Source: Bugula neritina (lineage: Eukaryota; Bryozoa; Gymnolaemata; Cheilostomatida; Bugulidae). Taken from it: a stretch of DNA of 64,000 nucleotides. Where the stretch lies: assembly GCA_964035545.1 (NCBI GenBank), contig OZ037773.1:7367251-7431250 (forward strand). Reading direction: 5' to 3'. How positions within the stretch are numbered: the stretch's first letter is position 1; every line of letters begins with the position of its first letter. Shown one piece after another: positions 11,962-24,600 of this stretch. Both the position numbers and the translations under genes were made by a program. Under the pieces are notes generated by a model, which saw only the letters and a list, made by a program, of their open reading frames with translations, was not told the DNA's origin and did no database searches.

Positions 11962-14900
11962 ATGAAGATACTTGTAGGTTAGTAAAGGTTTTATTTCTAT
12001 CAACATCAAAATATATTGGCCACATAGGCTTAGTAAGTGTTTGCATATATTACAAAAATTTGTTTTTTAAAGCAGGCTAAGGTCTTTTTCTTATGCGGCA
12101 CAAGAGCAATTATGATTGGATGCTCTTCCTAACATCACCCTAGTGGTTGGACTCAAACCACTAACCTTGTATTGACTAGACCAGCACTCTAACCACTACA
12201 CCATAGCATATTATGTGGGCAGTTTAATATAATGCTGAAAAAGTTTGTAATTAGTTTTACTTGGTCTCGGTTTTGCAGCATTTTCTATTGTATGGAGGCT
12301 ATCTTTTGCCACATGTATTATGAAAGGCAAAGTTTGCCTGAGGTATTCTGTCTTAAAATTCTGCCACCTTTTATTAGGCGGAGGCAGTGGTTTTATTGGA
12401 CGACACTTGCGGAAGTTTGCTGAGGGTCAAGGTCATGAAGTTGTGAACATAACCCGGAAGTCCACTAATCCGAATGATCTAACTTGGGTATCAAATTAGC
12501 TTTGCCTGCTTTTGTTATCTGCAGCACTATTTCAACACAAGAAGTTTATAACTAAATGCACTGCTCTAATATATTATACACATAGATGTCTATTACTATG
12601 GGTTGTCCCATTATGTGGGATCATTTAACTTCTTTAGAACTTTGTGCGTCTTGTGACTCATTCTATGACTGATTTTACTACTTTGCTGCAAAGCTGTATC
12701 TTATTTCTCCAATTTTTTTAGAAGTCTTCTCTTCTGCTTTCCACGTTCTGCTTTCTCCCCTCACAATTCTCTTCTTTGATCAGTAGTCGTCTCTTCGTTA
12801 CTCCTTCAATCCTTTTGTGAATTCGCTCACTACTGCTTATGGAATGCTCATTTCAGACTCTGTTAAACTTTGTCAGCCCCACTCATTGCCTTATCTCTTT
12901 AGCCAGCTATATGCTGCTCTCATGTGATCTTAGATACTGCGTAGTATGACTTTAACTGTTTACAGTTAGTTGTACATCGGAAGTTGTGAAGAGTTGGTTT
13001 TGCTCAACATTTGAATACTTGTACCAATAAATACTTTTTTATGTACAAATGAAACTATTATGCCAGCTGAAGCTATTTGTAGTCTACTAAAATTTCAAAA
13101 AACTATTTTAACAAATCAATAGTATGAATGTTGACTTGGTTTTAGTTTGTCTGGCGGCTTTTCGTAACTCAACTTTTCTGTTATTAGACTCTATTGGAGA
13201 GGTATGGACTGCCCCCTGGTGTGGACGGTGTCGTTAACTTGGCAGGGAAAAACATTATGACACCCACCAGGTTAGCTTTGTACAATGTCTCGCTTGTAAA
13301 AGGTAGGCAGGTAATGGTCAGCTACGTGCCTAGTCTGTGACATTTGTGATAGTATTTATAGTCTCTATCATAGCAATGCAGTTCCTCAAAAGTCTTGTGT
13401 GCAAAAATAAGTATAGATAAATGCATTTTGTTTTGTGTCAAATTCACACTGAGTCCACACTGTTAGTTCTTCACACTGTTAGTTAATTAGCACTGTTAGT
13501 TACTGAGTTCACACTGTTAGTGACACCACACTGTTAGTTAGTGACACCACACTGTTAGTTAATGAAACCACACTGTTAGTTCACACTGTTAGTTAGTGAG
13601 TTCACACTGTTAGTTACTGAGTTCACACTGTTAGTTACTGAGTTCACACTGTTAGTTACTGAGTTCACACTGTTAGTTACTGAGTTCACACTGTTAGTCT
13701 TACTCTCAGGTGGACAGCTGATTTTAAGAAAGCTTTGATAGACAGTCGAGTGAACACAACCAGAATCCTCGTTGAATCTGTTAACTCGGCGAAGGTGAAA
13801 CCCAGTGTGTTCATTGGATGCTCAGCCGTAGGTATGTGAAAGCAGTGTGTTTATTGGATGCTCAGCCGTAGGTATGTGAAAGCAGTGTGTTTATTGGATG
13901 CTCAGCCGTAGGTATGTGAAAGCAGTGTGTTCATTGGATGCTCAGCCGTAGGTATGTGAAAGCAGTGTGTTCATTGGATGCTCAGCTGTAGGTATGTGAA
14001 AGCAGTGTCTTTGCTATGCTGGGCATTTCTGGGGCTACATCATTAATATTGAAATTTTTAGTTGCAACTCTCACAGTCTTTGTCCCATTATCTTTCTTAA
14101 ATTTTAATAAATGGTGTAGTACCTGCTGAACTGAAAGGCAAGGATAGACTATTTTTAAAGGATAGTTGGGAAATTTTTGACCGACGTTCGTGAAATGTTG
14201 ATTTTATCGGCGAAAGCATCAACAGGGAGCATGTCTAGCTTGCTTCTTGTTCTGATGACTTGTATCACGTGCTCTATGCAGGATATTATGGAACTGAGGA
14301 CAGAGGCAGCGCTGTTGATGAAGACTCCCCGCCAGTGTCAGAGTTTGTCTCCGATTTGTGTCAGCAGTGGGAGGCAGCTGCCCAGGTTGATGACCCTGAT
14401 GTACGCAGTGTTATAGTTCGTGTGGGTAAGTGTGATAGTATACATTACATAACCTGCACTACGTGACTACACACTAAATACGTATATTATATTGCTTCAC
14501 TGTGCGCCCTGTACCTTCATGGTGGTTGGTTGGCTGTCAGTCCAACTGCACGTTGTAAATAAAGTTACTGGAAACATAAAATGTTTGATTATAATGTGAT
14601 TTTTGCTGAATTCTTGGGGATATCTGCTGAAGATTGAACCAAGGATTTGAGTCAAAATTTAGTGTTGATACTCATAATTTTGTTAACAATAATTTTTTTC
14701 CAAAAAGTTGTGAAAACCAGCTCTAGTTTTCAATTTACGCACCTGTTGAGTTATTTTTAGGTTTAGCTATTGGCAAGGATGGAGGGATGCTAGCATCAAT
14801 GTATTGGCCATTTTTCTTTGGTGTCGGAGGCGTGATAGGCGATGGTCAACAGTGGTTTCCATGGATACACGTGGACGATGTAGCAGGAGTTATACTGCAC

Positions 14901-15176
14901 GCCATTAACAATACCAATGTACACGGAGTTCTAAATGCAGTGGCACCTGAAACAGCCACTAATGCTCACTTCACCAATGCTCTCGCGACTAGCATGCGCC
15001 GCTACGCTCCTTTTCCTGTACCAAAATGCCTGCTAAGTTTGACTCTCGGCGATCAGCGAGCGGATATGATGACATCCTCACCTAAGATTCTACCAACTCG
15101 AACTCTAGCTTCAGGGTATAGTTTCAAATACTCATCTCTGCAGGCCGCTTGTGATGATTGTGTGAAATGGGGCTAA
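11962..15176 (+). CDS. SDR39U1: SDR39U1-type epimerase/short-chain dehydrogenase
   Basis: Six exons: 11962-11977, 12378-12487, 13188-13270, 13710-13831, 14282-14425 and 14761-15176. They join in frame to 296 codons plus stop TAA, close to the ~293 residues of the human protein. Exon 1 starts MKILVG, and with exon 2 gives GGGSGFIGRHL (residues 6-16), the Rossmann nucleotide-binding loop. Family-typical blocks follow: VNLAGKNI, VFIGCSAVG, YYGTEDRG, DEDSP, FPWIHVDDVAG, VHGVLNAVAPE, TNAHF and RTLASGY. The family consists of atypical/extended SDRs related to bacterial YfcH and predicted to bind NADP(H); the substrate is not established. The start is chosen because the second to fifth codons lead directly into the glycine motif. 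Exon 4 is flanked on both sides by minisatellites, and its 5' splice site is multiplied downstream. Possible poly(A) signals AATAAA lie at 15528 and 15582. Confidence 0.93.
12073..12207 (-). mobile_element. tRNA-derived SINE-like copy
   Basis: On the minus strand the element begins with a tRNA-like head (TGGTTAGAGTGCTGGTCTAG, A-box-like, then a degenerate B-box near GGTTTGAGTCC). A body follows containing AGGAAGAGCATCC and AATTGCTCTTG. It is clearly related to the copy at 36846-36993 and more weakly to the one at 49199-49325. It lies in SDR39U1 intron 1, opposite to the gene. Confidence 0.6.
13449..13705. repeat. 21-bp minisatellite abutting SDR39U1 exon 4 acceptor
   Basis: About ten copies of a ~21-bp unit (CACTGTTAGTTACTGAGTTCA, variants with GTGACACCA) fill the end of intron 3. 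The final degenerate copy runs directly into the polypyrimidine tract and AG at 13708-13709, immediately before exon 4. Confidence 0.85.
13801..14010 (+). repeat. 40-bp minisatellite copying exon 4 tail plus 5' splice site
   Basis: Five consecutive 40-bp units (13801, 13841, 13881, 13921 and 13961) plus 10 bp of a sixth. Each holds the last ~29 nt of exon 4 (AGTGTGTTCATTGGATGCTC then AGCCGTAG) followed by the donor GTATGTGAA; the last copy has one substitution. Only the first copy is coding. Using any later donor would run through GGT ATG TGA, an in-frame stop. Confidence 0.92.
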
Positions 15177-16405
15177 GAAATCCAATAATTGAAGTTGGGG
15201 AAATGCGTGTTGTTATAACAAGAGGTGGTAATTTGTTTAATAACCTTTTTGTTTCATGTACCATGAATCTTTTGGTTTTGAATCTATATCTTGTCTGAAC
15301 AGAATTGCTCTTAGAAATATTATCACCAGCTGTATAATGGTGAGCTATAATATATTTCTAGTTTTTTGTATAGTTTGTTTGCATAAGACTGCTGCTATTT
15401 GACTTGTAATACAGGTAGCAAAAGTGGTGTACTAGTAATTATTCGTATATTTGGAATATAGACTGGAAAAGTTGATGGCAACATAAATGTATAGACGAAT
15501 AGCGTTAATTATAGAATATATTATGAGAATAAAAATGGAGCTGCAAGTAAATGCAGTAAAGAACTAATGCATACAATATTCAATAAAGTAGTAGAAGTAT
15601 ATGGCACTCAATAACCCAGTATACTCCGTATAGAACGTGCACATTGATTATAACAGTTTTTACCTAAACCAAAAGTTAAAAAAAAAATCTTGAATAACAA
15701 ATATAACATAAAATAACTGAAAATATATGAGATTTACATGAGTGTTCCAACCTGAATCTACAAACAGGCTATGTATATATTATAATAGAACTGACTATGT
15801 GTGCCATGAGCATCTCTAGACAATGCTTAGGAAGAGCAGATAACTCTCACTCATTCATTTCACTATAGCTAACAAAATCGTTATTTGGGTAAAAAATTCC
15901 ACAAAATCGACCAATTCATTACAAAGTTATCTTATTTTCATAAGAAAACTACTGTATCCGATACTATCATGTCCCTAGACAGCGTATATAGGCAGTTAAT
16001 AGAATATAAGAGGGACAAGCATGTATCCTAGGGATGCTCAGACAGCAATATAGAACCAAGTGACTTGTGCTTACGGTATATATCCGCCTAAAAGCTAGAA
16101 ACATGATAAAAGCTATAAAATATAGAACTATGTACATAATGTATAGTGTACATGTGGAATAGACTAAATATCCTGTATACCTCGTATCACCCGACCTTTT
16201 CCGAACTTGTGTAAAGATCTGTAAAAAATGTTTTGACATTTGCTTGTATAGATGCGCCTGGCTATTGTATACGGCAGGCACTAGAAAATACTAACTGTAC
16301 ATCATGGTAGTAACAGCAGCTACTAAATATAGCAATGGCTACTTACAAAATGCTCAAACTTATAACGTAATATTACAAATAATCTATAGTTAGATTATGG
16401 AGAAG
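15177..16405. other. SDR39U1 3' flank / convergent intergenic region
   Basis: This stretch holds the probable 3' untranslated region of SDR39U1 (AATAAA at 15528 and 15582) and presumably the 3' end of the minus-strand bZIP transcript. No coding sequence is recognised. A 104-codon minus-strand frame at 15967-16281 looks like AT-rich chance sequence. Confidence 0.5.
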
Positions 16406-16559
16406 TCAATGTACTGTAATAGTGTTTATCAAGCTTGAGATGTTAGAGATCATGTTCAATCTTTGGAAAGGATATGTTGCATCGCATGAAGTTAGTTTTC
16501 CGCCATGTTCCATCTGCTGACACATTTGCTCGTCACCAGGAGTGAGGTAACAACAGAAC
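16406..16559 (-). CDS. Possible alternative terminal exon / 3'UTR exon of the bZIP gene
   Basis: The preceding exon has a strong donor, AAG|GTGAGT, at 16942/16943, eight bases after its TGA, and a good acceptor TTATTTCAG lies just above 16559. If the exon at 17122 is included, 16559 downward is 3' untranslated. If that exon is skipped, the phase from 21477 also fits and gives a 51-codon tail starting QFCCYLTPGDEQMCQQMEHG that stops at 16406. I do not recognise this tail, and the phase match has a one-in-three chance of being accidental. Confidence 0.35.
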
Positions 16560-16950
16560 CTGAAATAATAAATTATTCCTCATTAACGTTTCTTCCTTAC
16601 TTTCTATAAAATTATATTGATTAATAATGTAGTTATACTGATATTCAATGCAACACGTAGCAATGAGAAGTTATGTTCTCAATATACTTATTCAAAAATA
16701 CACATTTACAACAGAAACTTAAATATTGATGCTAACTTTGTGCCACCTATGGGCAAAATCAATTTTTTCTGGCATCAAGAGAAAAAATTGTTATTATACA
16801 ATAGTTAGAGTTAATGCAATTTAATTACATATTTTTTCAAAATTTCTTGTTACCTTAAACAAGTCAAATTCCGTATACAGAAAATTATTGCCAGCCAATA
16901 ACTAGTGACATGACATCTCTACAATGGTAATCGTCTACTCACCTTACACA

Positions 16951-18582
16951 TCACAAATTGTGACCATTCGTGGATGTGGTGACAACAGCCGACTGTGCCC
17001 TGGTAGTATCAGAGTTATCAGTCACTGCATCTCCTGTCTCTCTTTCATCAGTATCAGTGTTTAGCTCCTCCTTAGCGGGTGACTTCACTTTATCAGACTT
17101 CTTGTAAATATCTAACTCAGTCCTACAGCGATAATATGGGCACTTTAGTGACAGGCCAACCAATTATGGTTCGAGGGGAGACAGTACTGCGAGGTAGAAG
17201 ATGGGTAAGAGGAGAAAACTGAAGCCAAGTAAGGAAGAGGTGCTCAAAATATTGGGTGAAGCAATTTATAAAATCAGCATTCTAATTATAACTGAGCAGA
17301 TACTAGGAAAAAGAACAAAAAGATTTCACACAGCCTATGGAGATGTAAAGAAATTATTGAAAAACTGAAGAGCAGACAACTTCGAATCTGACTCAGTTTT
17401 TATTACACCCAAGTATTTTTTAACAAGTAGCAGCTGCAACTATAAAGAATAAAGTACTAAATTTTAGTCTCGGTGGTCTTTCTTTGTTGTTGAGGAAGAT
17501 TTGCCCCTGAATTAGTTTTTGCAAGTATGAATTATGGACATAGTATAATTGGAGAAATCTTATGTAATAAGGATACTTTATGGCTAATACTGATGATGAG
17601 TTAAGCTACAATATATCATGTGATAACGAACTAGCATAGCATTACCATAATATATCCTTGATTAAAGAATAGTTGAACTGGATTATCATTTTAAATTAAC
17701 TATTAAATGAAGAATGGTAATGGAGAATGGTGATCAATGAGTTTATGAACTAGCAGTACAAAAGTTTACAGGAGTTAGCAGTACAAGGGTAAGATAATGT
17801 AACACGACTCTCAAAGCCTTTTCTTCACTCGCAACAGCTCAAACAACTCCAGGTGAACCGTGAAAAACAATTCCAAGTAGATCTGAAAAACCTCTCAACT
17901 CCGAAATATAGTCCTGTGTTATTGTTCTCAGGTCTTTTCATGCAGGAGAAAAGCAAACTGTATACCAGAAAGCATCAGAATCACAGATAAGTACTACAGA
18001 CATCTTCATTTCCCTGTTCCTTGGCTAATCCCACAACTGTACAGCATATACCATAGTATAGAGCTACTGAGGCACACAGTTGACAAGGGAAGGGAGAGAA
18101 TGAAGGAAAACATGTAATATTTATGTAACAGCTACTATCAGATCCAGCTGGAAATTAATAGAGGAGGTTACGTAAGTAAATGATGCCACTTATTGGCTCG
18201 AAGCCAAAAGACAAAAAACTTGAAAGTCAGCAGATTTATTAGTCTGCGTTCCTTATGGTGTAGAGATGATTTAGGGGACACCACTAGCTGGTGCCACTGT
18301 GGTGATGATAAACACGGGCTATTATTATCATACAGAGGAAACAGGTTAGTAACATCAATCAAGTGCTGGCACCAAGTAGCTAGTTATTGCCACACATAAT
18401 ATTATCACAGAACAATATGGCTCCACTTTCTCAGAGTTATATAACCAACCAGCAGTCTGCTCTCACCAAGTCCAGGTATAAAACTTAGACATCATTGGCT
18501 ACAACCTCTAGAGTTTATTACTCAGCTACTCTGACCAATCAGAGTGCAATGCTGCTAGAATGTGGTGCTGCCTACGTGTTTT

Positions 18583-18627
<45 letters not shown>

Positions 18628-21600
18628 TGTGTGTGGTGTGTGTGTGTGTGTGAGTGTGTGCGCGCGCAAGAGCTCGCTGAAACAACTCACAGCTAGCTCT
18701 TTGCTGGAGTAAACTCAAGTGTTGAAACATTTTCAATTTTCAAAATCAGTCAAAGGAGTTACGAAATGAGATCTCGTTGAGTGCCTCATTACACACTTGA
18801 ATAACATTGACTGCAGTTATGTAAGGATAGATAAACGTAGCTAATCATCCGTGCAAAGGATGGTATTTTTACTGATTTGCAAATCAATGAATATTAAATG
18901 TGATACTTGATAGTTATTACATAACGGTGCCACTGCTAATCTAACAGGCTTCACGGGTCATAGATCATATCATAAGGGTAATCAATGTAAACAATCTAAC
19001 TGGAAATTTATGCTTTAGCAGAGAGCTAGTATGCCAACATTCAGCACAAAACAATCACCAATTAACATTATTTTAAGATTATAAGTGAAAACAAGATACT
19101 CAAACAGGTTCATTTGTATCACTGTGACTTTAACTGTAAATACCAGCAAACTATTCACTGAGATTGGAAGTTGTCTACCAAATTACTAGTTCGAACCAAC
19201 CACACTACTAGTTCGAACCAATAACTGATATCTATTGATGAATTGCTTCAAATGCAAGTCAAGATAACTATGATGAACCGCTGCATTGGTGCCTGGTGGA
19301 TGCCTCATGAGTCATTCATAGCCTTAGAGAAGGATGAATCAGTGCGGACCCTGAGGCTACCTCGCTAAGTAATCAACAGCTAGTAGACAAAATGGCCCTG
19401 TGCAACCCTCTGTGCCAGACAGTTTAACTTCCAACTTGAAAAACACAGTTAAACGATTTTCTATTACAAGTAATTAATAAGCCTAGTAAATTATACAACA
19501 ACTGTCATGCAGTTACCGCAGCTTATGAAGAATTCATTCAACACTGACTGGCAAATGATTAATGGTGTGATATAACAGTGAGTGTTGATATTAGATTACC
19601 ATTTTTTACATTGCATCACCTCGGCTGAAAGGTGACATCCAGTGCTGTTTTCATTGGCAAGTCTGCCCCAGTGTAGCGTACAGTGCAGACGGCACCCAAC
19701 TCTGGTGGCTAAACCTGGTCATTACTAACCCAGTTACACTCTGTGTACGGTTACTCTAGCTGTTTCATATTTCTAGCCACATCTGGTTCAGATGAATGCA
19801 TTCTATTGCAGAGTCCTAACAAACTTTAACAATTGAAAAAAGAGTTTTCAAGTCATGAAAAGTGGGTGAATGGACCCGTTGACTGACCGCCAGAAATTCT
19901 TGGCAATTCTGTCCTAGTTGATTGAAAGATATTGCGGAGATTTTCCATTCTTGACTCAAAAGTAGGATTCAAATGGACAACTAGAAACTGGATACCACAG
20001 TTCCTGATGCCAAGTGTATAGCAGCTGAATCTTGGCACCAAAGAGCTGTGAGTCATAGAGCAGTGAAAGCAGGTGGACAATCTTTAGGACTGTGGCTACT
20101 GAGTGGGGTTGGCTTGTATACATGCCTTGACAGCAGCTAACTTGTTCAATCCTAGAAATAATGCCAAGTATTGGTTGCCAGCAGTCATTGCAGGGAACTT
20201 TTTCTTTAAAAAACTCACAAACTGCTGCCTACACATACTGAGGTCATCACTGCTTATTACTTGCGCCAGTTGAGTCAATGTGACTAAATTCTCATTGCAA
20301 CATGGGGCACAACTCCTCAGAGAAAGCTATAATAACACATTTTCTTTTTCCTCTTTTGTTTAGCATTCTACTAACAAAATACTGATGATTTCATCGTAGT
20401 CAAACCACCACTTAGTTGGCTAGCACCAATATTATTGATCACGTGATCCATTATGCAACATATTATTTAGGCTAACTGAGCCAACCATAACCAGGACAAA
20501 CAAAGGAATAATCATGGCTTTTCACTTCCAGCTAATACACTAAGAAATCTCCAGTTGCAAAAGATTAGAAGCTACGTACTTTTTGCAATGGGAATATTGC
20601 AAGACTGTATAAAATGGTTAAATAATATACAAAAAGTGCTGTAATAATATTATTAGGTGCAAAAACTGTGAAGTTCAGCCCATCTTAACTAACAGCAAGT
20701 ATACCAGACGATTTCCCATCAACTGGCAGAAAGGAAGATGGTGACCATAGGCAACACTGGAGGCCGGTACCTGCTCCAGCCAATGAAATGCCACAGCAAA
20801 ACAGAAGCTGTAGTTACATAAGAGAGTCTTGCTGTATCTTGTAGCATGGCGCCATGCTTGTACAAACTCGCCAGGCTAGCATAGATTGCGTATGACATAA
20901 CAAAAACATAATCTAAAAACAGCTACAAACTTGCAAACCAAAACATAGCGTGTTGTGCAAGAGCTTTCCACAGCATGGATACAGTGTGTGAAGCTTTATC
21001 AGGCCATACTCTCTTGTTGAAACAATAAACACAGCTTTTTGTGATATAATGGAGAAGTGAGATGGGGAAGACAGAGGAATATAATGAAGAAGGTTCTGGT
21101 GGTAATACATATGGAGGCAAATTCAGTGAATGCAAAACTCAATACTTTTTAGAAATGTTTGCCATTAATCTTGAAAAATAGTAGTTTTTAGCAAAGTCTA
21201 GATCTACAGAAAGCAGCAATTTAAGAGCAGTAATGGAGAAATTGAGATAGCCTAAGTTCTTTAACTTTTATATTAAATTTTGGTTTGGGGTGTAGGTTGA
21301 AATTTTCTTTTTTTGCTAAATTTCTAATCTAGAAAACAGGCTTTTCTCAATTTATCTATTACTGCACCTAATTAAGAGTTTCGGAAATGAACCCTCTCTG
21401 CTGCTACAATTGACATATTCCAGGGGGAGACAAACCCTGTTGGAAAACGCCTAATCTGAAACAATGGAGAACATACTGGAGTCGTGAGAATTCCTCCTTG
21501 ACTTTGTTCAGATCAACTCTTAGCCTCAGATTCTCTTGTTCCAGAAAGGCTGCTCTTATTGCAATCTCGTCCTCTTTGGCTCTCCGGGAATCTCTAGACC

Positions 21601-24600
21601 TCTTGGCGGCTTCGTTGTTCTTCCGTCTCCTCTCCCAGTAAGAGTCATCCTGCAGAAATATCAACTACATGTATAGGTGTATTCTACAGACTAAACAGAG
21701 CACATAAACTGCAGCATGATCCAATGAGCTGTCACAGCTATGAGCTTGTTCTACTATAACTGAAAGCAGCCTATAAAAGAGGGTTAGACAGGAGACCTCA
21801 ATGCAGAGGTTACTGAATGGTTACAGCACACCCACAGGAATTTACCCTGTATCATAAACTAGGAGAACAACCAGCATATTACACACGGAATAAAGTACAG
21901 AGCCACTAGCCAGAAAGAGGGCATCAATGGCAGGTCCATGGATTACTCATGCCATCATAAAAACAAGATGGCGGACTGTTTAGCAGATCTTGAGTAAAGT
22001 GGTAGAAACTGTAGCCCCACAGTGGCCCAAGCAGCAGCAACAGAGGTTTCTACTCAGTATACCTTGTCATCAGGTATGTTGCGATTCCTTTTGCGGGAGG
22101 TGGCGGGTGAGCCCCGGCCGATGGGCAGATCTTGAACTATGCTTGGTCTAGTAGTGGAAGGCAGGTTGGTTGGAAGGCTGGCTGTGGACAGTTTGTGCAT
22201 CGGTATGTTGTCTGCTCCTTGAATAGGGAATGCAGGGTGACTAGGGACAGCGTAGGAGCTCAAATCTCCGGACATTGGTAAGGAACCTATCAAACAGAGA
22301 ATAAACATTCTTACCTTCCAAACTAAAGTAGATATGTACAACTACTGGGACTATATTCACTGTCGGCTAAGATTGTTGTGATTATAACCAGCGAGCATGT
22401 AGATAAGTAAGTGGAAAAGTAGACAGGTAGGTGAAAAAGTAGACAGGTAAAATGAACAGGTAAGTGTGAAGGACATGAAAGGTAGGTGTTGAGGTAGAAT
22501 GCAGGCTGTAGATATCACGCTTGGCCCACGGATAAATGATGGGTAAAAACAGAGGATGAAACAACTTCTAACAGCCAAGGTGTTAGGTAATGGAGAAGAG
22601 ATGCAGGTAGATTACATTGTTTAGGCCTACAATATCTGCATTCAAAGAAGCGGAACTACCATCATATTTCCTCTACAAGGGTTTGTGTAACCACAAAGTC
22701 TTACTATAACTCAATTCCACTATGTGAAGTTCTAGCAGTCTACAGAGAAGACTAGGGTGTAATACCTGTGCATTATAATACCTGTGCATTTACTACACTA
22801 ACTTCATTTGTGCATTTACTACACAATTTCATCCATAGATCTTACACAAAATATTATAAATTCAAATTAGGTGTAAACTTTCCACACTTGATGTAATTTG
22901 CAGCAGGTCTGCTTATATATATATATATATATATAGAAGGGGGTTGGCTGCCTACCAAAGATTCCATTTTTCCGTTTCCTGCCAGCTGGCTGAATAGGCT
23001 GGTGATTAGATAATGGCAAAGTGTCTGCATAGCTTAAGGACTGGTTAATGTGTGACTGGCTGGCTTGGGGTGGTGGCGTACGGCTCCGAATTGAAGACTT
23101 AGAGCTCACGCTGTCATCATCACCTACAATAAAGTACAACTCAATAAGATATGTTCTTTCTTGCAGGGTGGATAAGTTCTTAGCCCAATTTCACAAAAAA
23201 TCCTTCCATCAGGGTTTTCTCACGGGGATGGTGACTATAAACTTGTGTGAGTTTTTTTCTTTTGCAGAGTGTCTAATAAGATGGAGAAAAAGATGTGTCT
23301 AGAAATTGGGAAAGACTTCAGATTACATTGCTTTCCATCCCCGCATATCTAGCACTCTATACCAGGTATAATGGTGTATTGTCTACATTTTGTGCCTGCA
23401 TGGTTAGATTATGGCTGACAATATTATACTTGTTGGTTACCATGTTACAGAAATAGCTCTGAAAATTCTTTCTATCTTGTAGTTTCAAGTTATTATTAGT
23501 TAGACTTCCACAACCTGAACAGTAAACAGAGACTATATCAGAGTGCTGATTACCAACTCAATGGCAGTGGCAGCCAGCCACAACAGCAGCAACACTTGTG
23601 GATAACTCCTATCAATATTGCACAAGTATATCACAAGTATATATTAGTACAAGTATGTTAGTGTTATATACAAACATTGAATCATAACAAAATAGGCCCA
23701 GAGCAACCAGAAACAGACTGGGAGAGCTAAAATGGAACAAATTTTCAGACTAAAAGTACACAACTTTTCCATAAAAACTCTCCACGCAGACAGACCCCGA
23801 TAACTTGCCAAGACCACACAGAATGCCAAAGTCTACATCGGAGGGATTATGCAACACGGACCACCCAAGAGGAACGACCACCCAAGAGGAACGTTTCCCA
23901 GAAGAGACAAAATACTCCATTAGTGCAGAAGAATTAGTGAAATAGAAGCATCGGTACGAGTGGAGATTTCATCAGTACTTAGGTCTACAAACATTCAGAT
24001 AATTAATTTGCTGTTTTCAAACAGTAAGATGGTATTACAAATAAGAATGTAGCCCGAGGACAACTTTGACCTTCTCCACAGACAGTCGGTGCCCTTTAGA
24101 ATGAAACGTAAGAAGATTAAGATAAGTGGTAATGTCATCGTGACACGTCAACCTTGTGTACCTTTCGATCAGCTCGAATTTCAACAAATAACAATCTGAT
24201 AAGCATTCGTATCAAACTGAGAGCCTTTGGATAATGAGAAAGGAAGTTGCAGAACTAAACAGTGGACAGGATCATTTAGGAGCAGAAGTGGAGAAATTGG
24301 ATAGCCTAGTTTTTTAAAATTTTTTATAATATAACTTCTTATGCTACATTTCTAATCTAGAACACAGGCTTTTCTCAATTTCTCCATTACTGCACCTACC
24401 TCGACAGGAGAGCTGCACCCAATGAGAACACAAGACCTGCTTCTACGCTGACTTAGGCAGCATGATGTAAACAACATCTTGCATCACTCCAAGCAAGCAA
24501 CCTTACCAGAAAGACTTCAGCAGTAAGGCCATAGACAGCAACAATTATTAGGTGTGAATCCATCATATTCAACATAAAAATGTCAAAACAAATGATTTCT

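Larger units (their letters stand above)
17123..21476 (-). other. bZIP intron 6
   Basis: The intron of 4.35 kb between the zipper exon and the preferred terminal exon contains the (GT)n tract at 18582-18667 and a MITE copy at 21222-21371. No other coding sequence is recognised; several 60-75 codon frames have no family resemblance. Confidence 0.6.

Noticed and set aside
12232-12423. 63-codon plus-strand ORF across SDR39U1 exon 2
   Set aside because: It reads the exon in the wrong frame; the true frame gives the GGGSGFIG nucleotide-binding motif.
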